This document shows positions 27,501 through 33,808 of a stretch of 43,565 nucleotides of DNA, piece after piece. The notes under the pieces were generated by a model. The model saw only the letters and a list, made by a program, of their open reading frames with translations, did not search any database and had not been told where the DNA came from. The stretch comes from Methylocystaceae bacterium. GTDB taxonomy: Bacteria > Pseudomonadota > Alphaproteobacteria > Rhizobiales > Beijerinckiaceae. Position numbers and translations under genes: made by a program. Each line of letters starts with the position of its first letter. The first letter of the stretch is position 1. Location of the stretch: the NCBI GenBank assembly GCA_009773555.1, contig WSXZ01000014.1, positions 1-43,565 of the forward strand, read 5' to 3'.

Positions 27501-28218
27501 GAAACTTGATCCGCGTCCCTTCGATGACATCATCGAAGGGGAGAAAGCCGCTCTTGCCGCGGCTGAAGTGACGCTCTCCGGAAGCAAGACAAGCCTCGCG
27601 GCCGCAGAGTCAGACCTCGATCGCAAGACAACGCTCTCGAAGCGGCGCGCCATCGCTCGCAAGGCGCTTGAGGCGTCGCGAAAAGCGGTTGCTCAGGCGC
27701 AGGCGCGCATGAGCCTGGCCGAGGCGGCGATCGCCGAACGCCGAGAAGCGCTGGCGGCAGCCGAGGCGGCGCTCGGCAAGACAGACGTTTTTGCGCCTTC
27801 CGAAGGCATCGTAGTCACGCGAAACGTCGCGGCGGGACAGAGGATCATCGCGGGCGTAGAAACGCCACTCTTCCTCATCGCGACCGATCTTGCGAACGTA
27901 CGAGTGGCGATCGAGGTCGCCGAAAAGGATGCTGGAAAGATCGAAGTTGGCGACGCAGCTGTCATCACGGTTGCGACTCTCCCCGGCAAGAAATTTTTCG
28001 GCGTGGTCAGCGGCGTGCGACGTGCGGAGGCAGGCAAAAGCGGCGTCACATACGAGGTTGCAATCGACACGGCCAACCCGGATCAATTACTTGAACCTGG
28101 CATGACGGCGACCGCAAGGATTGATGTTAACGGTCGCGACGCTTGGCGCATTGATCGCGCTCACACGACATCTAGGGTCCAGACCCATAAAATGCTCGGC
28201 ACGATCCAAGCGTCGTGA
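24553..28218 (+). CDS. P-type cation ATPase fused to a HlyD-type periplasmic adaptor
   Basis: A 1221-residue fusion. Residues 1-900 are a complete P2-type ATPase: N-terminal cation-ATPase domain (LAQYGPNLLP), TGES 174-177, PEGLP 291-295 in membrane helix 4, phosphorylation Asp334 in CSDKTGTLT, TGDGVNDAPALKRADIG, and C-terminal helices with WVNLVDGVTLGL in helix 6. An extra helix at about 915-937 then leads out of the membrane into a HlyD/RND-adaptor-like region. That region has a first lipoyl half (SGVVQAVYCDPGLKVAKGQ), an alanine-rich coiled-coil hairpin at about 995-1075, a second lipoyl half (TDVFAPSEGIVVTRNVAAGQ), and a beta-barrel part to about 1200. The last 14 residues (1208-1221) are encoded by an IS-derived mini-element, so the native C-terminus is replaced. 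It probably exports a cation; the ion is unknown. Confidence 0.9.
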   Translation: MSDNKENPKSNWPAVPAEAVLESFGSSSAGLSEGEAARRLAQYGPNLLPRGKRRSPFVRFIAQFHNVIIYVLLASSAGAAALGDWLDAGVILAAVIINAAIGFIQEGKAEEAMDAVRNMLSLHSTVIRDGRRLVVDSESIVPGDIIFVQSGDKIPADMRLVRLKSLQVQEAALTGESLPVSKDVSSVAEDALLADRASMAYSGTVVTYGQGMGVVVATGAATELGRISAMLSEVAELTTPLLEQMGIFGRWLTVIILAVAAAVFAIGKGIWSLPTSDMFMAAVGVVVAAIPEGLPAVITVTLAIGVQRMAKRRAIIRRLPAVETLGAVTTICSDKTGTLTRNELTVRTVVTVTSIYETSGSGYDPRGAFTKEGRDVPIDGATDLVEIMRAIALCNDASLHEKDGVWSIDGDPTEGALLTAAMKGGLDLRREQQELSRTDAIPFESQHCFMATLHHDHLGQGFIFVKGAPERLLDMCVSERNRDQGQRTLDRDSWLAQIDAIAAKGQRVLGVAVKHTVAGHCELTFGDVETGLTFLGLIGLIDPPREETRDAVRQCVAAGIGIKMITGDHAATAAAIGRELRLKNPDAVLTGRDLDLLSDEELSNAALSTTIFARTSPEHKLRLVKTLQDQGQIVAMTGDGVNDAPALKRADIGIAMGVKGTEAAKEAAEMVLADDNFASIVHAVYEGRVVYDNLRKCIMYMLAISSGQALTIVAAIAFGEALPITPIQILWVNLVDGVTLGLALAFEAAEQNVMDRSPRAPKEPIVSRYLLWRTAFVSFLVLIATFGLYELETIHGANVETARTVAVNTLVACGIGYIFSVRRLVASSISWDGFFGSRPVLIAVSLIVVFQALFTYAPWLQTLFGTSGLGLRSWLSIVAAGVSVFAIAELEKAARRHKNWTDSEAAQPIAKVGRVLPILGAFALLVTAGGWLYFSVMSGLTVVSATGVVNPLSATPMTAQASGVVQAVYCDPGLKVAKGQLCAKLDPRPFDDIIEGEKAALAAAEVTLSGSKTSLAAAESDLDRKTTLSKRRAIARKALEASRKAVAQAQARMSLAEAAIAERREALAAAEAALGKTDVFAPSEGIVVTRNVAAGQRIIAGVETPLFLIATDLANVRVAIEVAEKDAGKIEVGDAAVITVATLPGKKFFGVVSGVRRAEAGKSGVTYEVAIDTANPDQLLEPGMTATARIDVNGRDAWRIDRAHTTSRVQTHKMLGTIQAS

Positions 28219-28536
28219 TTCACAGCTTCAGAAAGGAAGCGACCATGATTCCCGACCGTTTTTGGCTGACCGACGCCTAGTTTGCGAAGATTGCGCCGCA
28301 CCTCCCCACTGACACGAGGGGCAAGGCGCGGGTCGACGATCCGCGCGTGATCAGCGGGATTGTCCCCGTGCTGAAATCCGGCGGGCGCTGGATCGACGCG
28401 CCGTCGGAATACGGGCCGCGCAAGATGGTTGAAGGACTTCAGACGCATCGCCACGCGCGACGATCGAAGCACGACTAACTTTCTCGCAGCCGTCTGCATC
28501 GCCGCGACAATCAGCTATTGGTTGTGAGTCTGGACC
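28176..28536. mobile_element. Internally deleted 361-bp IS5-family mini-element with CTAG target duplication
   Basis: The left end GGTCCAGAC (28176) and right end GTCTGGACC (to 28536) are inverted repeats flanked on both sides by CTAG (28172-28175 and 28537-28540). Inside is the transposase N-terminus (ATG at 28245, FWLTDA then an in-frame TAG at 28278, continuing FAKIAPHLP and KSGGRWIDAPSEYGP). At 28427/28428 this is joined directly to the last 111 bases of the same IS as at 21945-22055. The middle is deleted, so it could move only with a helper transposase. Its insertion supplies the stop of the ATPase fusion gene and abuts the stop of the GFA gene. Confidence 0.88.
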
Positions 28537-28959
28537 CTAGCCCTTCATCATGGGCGGCATTTTTTCGAAGCGCGGCAAATTTGTATCGAAGATATCCCAA
28601 GAAGCGCCGCGGCTCGCGTAAACGATCATTTGAGGTTTGAACACTTCGAGATCGTCGAGGCTCGACGCCCTGAGGAAGATCAAATCGGGCATTGCGTCGT
28701 TTAGCGAATATATCGGTGCGCCGCAGCGAGGGCAGAAAGCGCGCGAGACCACATGCCCGCTGTCAGCTGGTTTTTCGTAGACGGTTACGTCCCCTGATAT
28801 GGTTACAGAGGTGCGAGGAACGGCGAGATGCGAGCTATGACCCGTCCCACTGCTCTTGCGGCAATCAGCGCACTGGCAATGACCGGACACGAGGGGATCG
28901 GCGTTGCATTCATAATGGACAGCGCCGCAAAGACAGCGGCCTTGGAAGGGTCCCGACAT
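28537..28959 (-). CDS. GFA/CENP-V-domain zinc protein
   Basis: A 140-residue protein of the family named after glutathione-dependent formaldehyde-activating enzyme. The cysteine ligands are visible: RCLCGAV (residues about 8-14), HCQCADCRKSSG (27-38) and FCPRCGAPIY (about 76-85), as expected for two zinc sites. Length is typical. Despite the family name, activity on S-hydroxymethylglutathione is not secure for most members; in a C1-using organism a role in formaldehyde handling is tempting but unproven. The TAG stop lies in the CTAG target site of the adjoining mini-element. It is divergent from an HxlR regulator with 82 bases between. Confidence 0.88.
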   Translation of the reverse strand: MSGPFQGRCLCGAVHYECNADPLVSGHCQCADCRKSSGTGHSSHLAVPRTSVTISGDVTVYEKPADSGHVVSRAFCPRCGAPIYSLNDAMPDLIFLRASSLDDLEVFKPQMIVYASRGASWDIFDTNLPRFEKMPPMMKG

Positions 28960-29006
28960 TGGATTTCTTCCTCGATTGTGCGTTCATGTCGCACTAGATT
29001 AGAGTT

Positions 29007-29029
29007 GTGACTTGTGATTTGCAAGTCAC
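29007..29029. promoter_or_regulatory. Palindromic operator candidate between the GFA and HxlR genes
   Basis: GTGACTTG and CAAGTCAC form perfect 8-bp arms around a seven-base spacer, ending 12 bases before the HxlR start. The position in a divergent gap, overlapping the expected ribosome-binding site of the regulator, suits binding by the HxlR dimer and control of both genes. Confidence 0.6.
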
Positions 29030-29041
29030 TGTCAGCCAACG

Positions 29042-29440
29042 ATGCGCGCCTTGAAGAAACTCAGGTCGGGATGCCCGATAGCCACCTCTCTCGATATTTT
29101 TGGCGACCGATGGACGCTTGTCATCATGCGCGATCTTGCAATGGGGAAAACGCGGTTTGGAGATTTTTCTCAATCCCCTGAACGCATCCCGACGAATGTG
29201 CTGACAAATCGACTCTTACGATTGGAGGAATTCGGCCTTATCGAGAAGAGTCCTTATCAGGAACATCCAATCAGGTACGACTATGCGGTGACGCAGAAAG
29301 GAGCCGAATTGCTGCCCGTGCTGCAAGCGGTTTGCAAATGGGCGAATAAGCATCTGCCAGACACATGGAAAACGCCGGATAAGTTTCTCTCGCTGAAACC
29401 GTCAGATCTCACGGTTCGAAAAGCCAAACCCCGTGGGTAG
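29042..29440 (+). CDS. HxlR-family winged-helix transcriptional regulator
   Basis: A 132-residue regulator. The conserved start CPIATSLDIFGDRWTLVIMRD and the winged-helix core (RFGDFSQSPERIPTNVLTNRLLRLEEFGLIEK, then RYDYAVTQKGAELLPVL) are clear. The single Cys11 is where several HxlR members, including formaldehyde and quinone sensors, carry their sensing cysteine. It is divergent from the GFA gene; a perfect inverted repeat lies in the gap. Control of the GFA gene, perhaps in response to an aldehyde or other electrophile, is inferred from layout. Confidence 0.92.
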   Translation: MRALKKLRSGCPIATSLDIFGDRWTLVIMRDLAMGKTRFGDFSQSPERIPTNVLTNRLLRLEEFGLIEKSPYQEHPIRYDYAVTQKGAELLPVLQAVCKWANKHLPDTWKTPDKFLSLKPSDLTVRKAKPRG

Positions 29441-29512
29441 GCTGACCGCTCGGTCTTGCCACTTGCAAAATCAAGAATTTTGCGCCGCAAGGAAATGGTC
29501 TGGCGGGAGCGA

Positions 29513-31387
29513 CTACGCCTCAGCCTCGGCGGCGAGCTCCAGCCATTGTTCCTCAGCGGCGGCGAGCGCCTGGGCCAATTCCTCGCGCTGCGACGCGAGC
29601 CGCGCCGCCTCCTGCGGATTGCGCGCGAAGGCGTCGGGCGCGGCGAGCGCCTCGTCGACGCGGGCGATCAGCTGCGTGAATTTCTCGACGCGTTCCTCGG
29701 CGGCGGCGAGCTTGCGCCGCGTCTGCCCGGCGTCACGGCGCCTTGGCGACTGCTGCTTTGCCGCCCCCTGCTCTGCCGCCTCTTGCGCCGGCGTCGCGAG
29801 CGCGCGCTTGGGCTCGTCGTCGCGCGATTTTGAGAGCACCTGCCGCGCATAATCGTCCATATCGCCGTCAAAGGCGCGCACGGTTCCGTCATCGACCAGC
29901 CACAGACGATCGGCGCAGGCCTCGAGCAGATAGCGGTCATGCGAGACCAGCACGACAGCGCCCTCGTAATCGTTGATCGCCTCGATCAGCGCGGCGCGGC
30001 TGTCGATGTCGAGATGGTTCGTCGGCTCGTCGAGGATGAGGAGATGCGGCGCGTTGAAGGTGGCGACGCCGAGCAGCAGCCGCGCCTTTTCCCCTCCCGA
30101 AAGCTTGGCGATGACGGTTTCGGCGCGCGCGCCGGAAAATCCGGTCTGCGCCGCGCGGCCGCGAATGCGCGCCTCGGGGGCGCCCGGCATCAGCCGTGCG
30201 AAGACGGCGTAAGGCGTCTCGCCCTCATTCAGGTCGTCGACCTGATGCTGCGCGAAGAATCCCGCCTCCAGCTTCGGCGCCCGCACCATTTCGCCGGCGC
30301 AGGCCGAAAGCCGCCCGCCGAGCAATTTGGCGAAGGTCGACTTGCCATTGCCATTGGCGCCGAGCAGGCCGATGCGATCGTCGTTGGAGATCGACAGCGT
30401 GAGCCGCGACAGCACAACCCGATCGCCATAGCCGACCGCCGCTTTCTCCAGCGCGATGATCGGCGGCGACAGCGGTTTCTCGGGCGAGGGCAAACGAATC
30501 GGCAGGACCGAATCGTCGACGATCGCCGCGATCGGCTCCATTTTGGCGAGGAGTTTCAAGCGCGACTGCGCCTGGCGCGCTTTCGTCGCCTTGGAGCGGA
30601 AGCGATCGACGAAGGCCTGCAGATGCTTGCGCTGCTCTTCCTGCTTCTTGGCGCCCTTGACGGCGAGGAGCTGCGCCTCGCGCCGCTGCTTTTCGAAGGA
30701 GGAGTAGTCGCCCTTATAGAGCGTCAGCTTTCCCCGCTCGAGATGCAGAATATGCGTGGCGACGTCATCGAGCAGATCGCGGTCATGGCTGATGACGACG
30801 ACGCTCGCCGGATAGCGCGACAGGTAATCGACGAGCCACAGCGTGCCTTCGAGATCGAGATAATTGGTTGGTTCGTCGAGAAGCAGCAGGTCGGGCTGCG
30901 CGAACAGCACCGCCGCCAGCGCGACGCGCATCCGCCAGCCGCCGGAGAATTCCGATAGCGGCCGGCGCTGCGCCGCGGCGTCGAAGCCCAGCCCGTGCAG
31001 GATGGCGGCGGCGCGGGCGGGCGCCGAATGGGCGTCGATGTCGGCGAGCCGCGTCTGAATGTCGGCGATGTCATGCGCATCATGCGCGGCCTCGGCCCGC
31101 GCCAGCAGGTCGGCGCGCTCGAGGTCCGCCGCCAGCACGAAGTCGATTAGCGCCGTCGGACCGCCCGGCGCCTCCTGCTCGACGCGCCCGAGCCGTGTGC
31201 GGGCGGGAATCGAGATCGCGCCGCTTTCCGGGGCGATTTCGCCGCTGATCAGCCGGAACAGCGTGGTCTTGCCGGCGCCGTTGCGGCCGACAAAGCCCGC
31301 GCGGGAGCGTCCCGGCAGGAACACCCCGGCGTGGTCGAACAGCAGCCGGCCGCCGAGCCGGTAGACGAGATCGTTGATCGTGAGCAT
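29513..31387 (-). CDS. ABC-F family ATPase (YheS/ABCF3-like)
   Basis: A 624-residue soluble protein with two ABC ATPase domains and no membrane segments. Domain 1 has GRNGAGKTTLF, EFSGGWRMRVALAA and LLLLDEPTNYLDLEG. The ABC-F linker is rich in Lys, Arg and Gln (about 230-300). Domain 2 has GANGNGKSTF, LSGGEKARLLLG and LLILDEPTNHLDIDS. A charged coiled-coil tail ends in EEQWLELAAEAEA. ABC-F proteins act on ribosomes, relieving stalls or giving antibiotic protection; this one looks like the housekeeping YheS-like type. It stands alone, with 142 bases before tRNA-Glu on the other strand. Confidence 0.93.
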   Translation of the reverse strand: MLTINDLVYRLGGRLLFDHAGVFLPGRSRAGFVGRNGAGKTTLFRLISGEIAPESGAISIPARTRLGRVEQEAPGGPTALIDFVLAADLERADLLARAEAAHDAHDIADIQTRLADIDAHSAPARAAAILHGLGFDAAAQRRPLSEFSGGWRMRVALAAVLFAQPDLLLLDEPTNYLDLEGTLWLVDYLSRYPASVVVISHDRDLLDDVATHILHLERGKLTLYKGDYSSFEKQRREAQLLAVKGAKKQEEQRKHLQAFVDRFRSKATKARQAQSRLKLLAKMEPIAAIVDDSVLPIRLPSPEKPLSPPIIALEKAAVGYGDRVVLSRLTLSISNDDRIGLLGANGNGKSTFAKLLGGRLSACAGEMVRAPKLEAGFFAQHQVDDLNEGETPYAVFARLMPGAPEARIRGRAAQTGFSGARAETVIAKLSGGEKARLLLGVATFNAPHLLILDEPTNHLDIDSRAALIEAINDYEGAVVLVSHDRYLLEACADRLWLVDDGTVRAFDGDMDDYARQVLSKSRDDEPKRALATPAQEAAEQGAAKQQSPRRRDAGQTRRKLAAAEERVEKFTQLIARVDEALAAPDAFARNPQEAARLASQREELAQALAAAEEQWLELAAEAEA

Positions 31388-31529
31388 TGCTGCGATGCTT
31401 TAGGGCCTCGCCCGAAGGGGTGCAAACGCGAGGCCATGCGCGGCGATCTGGCGCCGCCGGACGGCCTTGTCTTGCGCCGCCCGCGCCTCTATACACGCCC
31501 TCGCGCCGCCGCCATGCGGCAGCGCAGCC

Positions 31530-31605
31530 GCGCCCATCGTCTAGAGGCCTAGGACGTCGCCCTTTCACGGCGAAAACAGGGGTTCGAATCCCCTTGGGCG
31601 CGCCA
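31530..31605 (+). tRNA. tRNA-Glu (anticodon TTC)
   Basis: The acceptor stem GCGCCCA pairs with TGGGCGC. The anticodon arm is CGCC-CTTTCAC-GGCG with anticodon TTC, and the T arm is GGGG-TTCGAAT-CCCC. CCA is encoded at 31603-31605. Length 76. A serine-recombinase relic ends against its 3' side, so it has probably served as an integration site. Confidence 0.95.
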
Positions 31606-32090
31606 CTTCGGAACAAAACTGGGGAACGCCCATTCCCGCCGTTTTCCCGCCAGATGCGGCGACGAGGGTTCGGAGCAATGCCTCTTTCGATCCCATGACG
31701 CGGACTTCCCGCTCGTCGACCTCGACCCGCTGCGGCGCCCACAAATGGTCGCCCCGGTCGCCGCCTTTGGCGTCACGCATCCGTTTTCGCGCCTGTCGGG
31801 CGAATTGCACCGCGCCTGGGGTGTGAGCGTCGGTCCGGACTTTCGATTTCGGCCGCCGCGCGGTCGGCGTTGAGGCGACTGTTCCCGGATCGCCGTCAGC
31901 TCGGCCACGCGGTCCTTGAGCCTTGGATCGGCAAGATCGGCGACGCCATTTTCGACGGCCTCATAGAGCCGCATCAGCTTGGCGTCATGAGATTGGAGCT
32001 TGTCGAATGATACGCGCAAGAGACGCCGCGCGAGGTTTATCGAACGCTTGGCCGCATTGCCGCGCTGCTTGCCAACGCACTGCAATCTCT
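31606..32090 (-). pseudogene. Serine site-specific recombinase relic abutting tRNA-Glu
   Basis: Three overlapping minus-strand frames carry successive pieces of the C-terminal part of a large serine recombinase. They are KLMRLYEAVENGVADLADP with LKDRVAELTAIREQ (about 31880-31985); then, in another frame, QFARQARKRMRDA and QRVEVDEREVRVMGSKEALLRTLVAASGG (about 31650-31810); then a third frame FPSFVPKWRAQGDSNP running antisense into the tRNA. That ending inside a tRNA gene is common for such recombinases. At least two frameshifts and loss of the catalytic N-terminal domain show it is dead. Confidence 0.72.
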
Positions 32091-32194
32091 CCTTGGGCTC
32101 ATCCTCCGGCGGCGTTCGGCGTGCGCTTGTGCGGTGCCGACGCAGGCGTAAGGCAAAGCGACGAGCCCCGCCCTCACGCCGCCCCAGGCGGCGG

Positions 32195-32494
32195 CTATCG
32201 CTGACGCGCGGCGCGCAAACGAGCGGCGGGATGCCTGCGTTGGAGTGCGACTTGCGCCAGCGGCGCGATGAAGGACGAGCCATCGCTATCCTCGGCGACG
32301 GCGAAGCGGCACATCAGGCCAGCCGCCGCGCCGGCGTCGAACACGTCGAGCACGATAAGCTGTGGCGACCCCCGCCCCGCATAGCCGCGCGCGCGCAAAA
32401 GGGCGACGAGCGCCGGTCTTGGATACGCCGACCGCGGTAGCGTGGGACGCAGATTTTGAACAAGACTTCCCCGGTTTGCGTAACTGAAATCCAT
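32195..32494 (-). CDS. Small conserved protein downstream of the PepSY gene
   Basis: A 99-residue protein. GGAGTGAGAAC precedes its ATG at 32494, a good ribosome-binding site. It contains SLVQNLRPTLPRSAYPRPALVALL, LIVLDVFDAGAAAGLMCRFAV and SFIAPLAQVALQRRHPAARL, resembling short uncharacterised proteins found next to iron-uptake and PepSY genes in alphaproteobacteria. No signal peptide or membrane segment. It follows the PepSY gene by 41 bases and probably belongs to that operon. Function unknown. Confidence 0.65.
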   Translation of the reverse strand: MDFSYANRGSLVQNLRPTLPRSAYPRPALVALLRARGYAGRGSPQLIVLDVFDAGAAAGLMCRFAVAEDSDGSSFIAPLAQVALQRRHPAARLRAARQR

Positions 32495-32535
32495 GTTCTC
32501 ACTCCATCAAAATCAACAACACATTCGGATCGAAA

Positions 32536-33753
32536 TCACGCGGGCGTTCGCTCCGCCGGCGCCGGCCGCGCCGCTGTCCGCCGCGCATGCGCCAGCCGCG
32601 CGACACGCTTCTTCCACCAGATATAGACGCCGGTCACGGAGAGCATCGCCACGACGAGCCCCATTGCGCAGACGAAGAGGCGGTAGGGAAAACCAAAGAG
32701 ATTGGCCGTATGCAGTTCGACAAGCCAGGTGGTCAGCGTCATTCCGCTGCGATGGCCCGTCGGCAGCTTGAGGGCCTTCAGTTCGCCTGAGCGCGAATCG
32801 AACAGGATCGAAGTTGACCCCGCCTTGTCGCCGATGTCGCGCGACGAGCGCACCCGATATTCATAGAGGCCCCTGCCGTGCATGTGATAGAGCGCCAGCG
32901 GGCGTTCGATCGCAAAGCTGTGCCGGCGCGCCTGCTCCTCCATCAGCCGCTCGCCGGTCGCCTGCGCCGCCTCCCATTCCATCGGCGCGCGCGCGTCGTT
33001 TGGCGGCGTCCTCGCCTGCGCCCAGACCGGCGTCTCGTAATCGAGAACAAGCTGCGTCGCGCGCGTATAGAAATTGGGCAGCTTGAAGGAGACGCTCGAC
33101 CAGGCGAAGACGACGAGTATCGCCCATATCCATAGGCCCGCCGCGCGATGCAGATCGAAATTGACCCGATAAAAGGAGCTTTTGAACTTTACCAGCCACG
33201 ACGATTTCCAGCGCGCCAAGAAGCTTTTGCGTGAACGCTCTCCGCCCGCCGGCAACGTCAGGTAGAAGCCGACGAAACAATCGAGCGTCCAGAGGAGCGC
33301 CACCGCGCCGAGTATCCACTCGCCGATGCTTCCCAACGCGAGATACATGTGAAGCTGGTAGACGAATGGCATGATTTGGTCGACATGCACCGGGAGGCCG
33401 CCGACCTTGCGTCGGCCGAGTTCATGGCCGTCGAGCGGATCGAGGAACAACTGGTTGAAGGGAAGCGTCGGGTCGCTCAATCGTGGGGATACGCCGACGA
33501 CAACCGCGCCCGGATACCCAAGAAAAATCGTATCGACGCGGGCTTGGGGAGCGAGCGCCTCGGCGCGTCGCGCGAGCGTCGCCGCGTCGAGCGCTATCCC
33601 GGCGCGCGGGCCCGGAAAGAGCTCTGGCGTCAGCCAATGGTTCAACTCGCCCCAGAACGCGAGCAGGCTGCCGGTCAGACCGACGATGATCAGGAAGGCG
33701 GCCATGAGCAGTCCTGTCCAGCGATGCAGCCAAACAAAGAGCGCGCGGGTCAT
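32536..33753 (-). CDS. PepSY-domain inner-membrane protein
   Basis: A 405-residue protein starting at the ATG 33753 (MTRALFVWLHRWTGL), preceded by GCAGGAG. Four membrane helices can be placed: about 11-33 (LLMAAFLIIVGLTGSLLAFW), 165-190, 225-245 and 355-377 (FVCAMGLVVAMLSVTGVYIWW), with PepSY periplasmic parts between. It has the conserved FVYQLHMYL and VNFDLHRAAGLW histidine motifs of PepSY-associated transmembrane proteins. Members next to TonB-dependent siderophore receptors are thought to help reduce or release iron from imported chelates. Here the receptor gene lies 55 bases upstream, supporting that role by context. Confidence 0.9.
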   Translation of the reverse strand: MTRALFVWLHRWTGLLMAAFLIIVGLTGSLLAFWGELNHWLTPELFPGPRAGIALDAATLARRAEALAPQARVDTIFLGYPGAVVVGVSPRLSDPTLPFNQLFLDPLDGHELGRRKVGGLPVHVDQIMPFVYQLHMYLALGSIGEWILGAVALLWTLDCFVGFYLTLPAGGERSRKSFLARWKSSWLVKFKSSFYRVNFDLHRAAGLWIWAILVVFAWSSVSFKLPNFYTRATQLVLDYETPVWAQARTPPNDARAPMEWEAAQATGERLMEEQARRHSFAIERPLALYHMHGRGLYEYRVRSSRDIGDKAGSTSILFDSRSGELKALKLPTGHRSGMTLTTWLVELHTANLFGFPYRLFVCAMGLVVAMLSVTGVYIWWKKRVARLAHARRTAARPAPAERTPA

Positions 33754-33808
33754 GGCTTGATCTCCTGCGAACAACGTCCCCGCCGTCGCTGACGGCGGGG
33801 CGAATTCG

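Noticed and set aside
29007-29029. Reading the GTGACTTG/CAAGTCAC palindrome as a transcription terminator
   Set aside because: It lies between divergent genes just before a start codon and has no following T-run, so an operator fits better.
29939-30958. 339-codon plus-strand frame opposite the ABC-F gene
   Set aside because: Antisense to Walker motifs of the ABC-F ATPase; no independent support.
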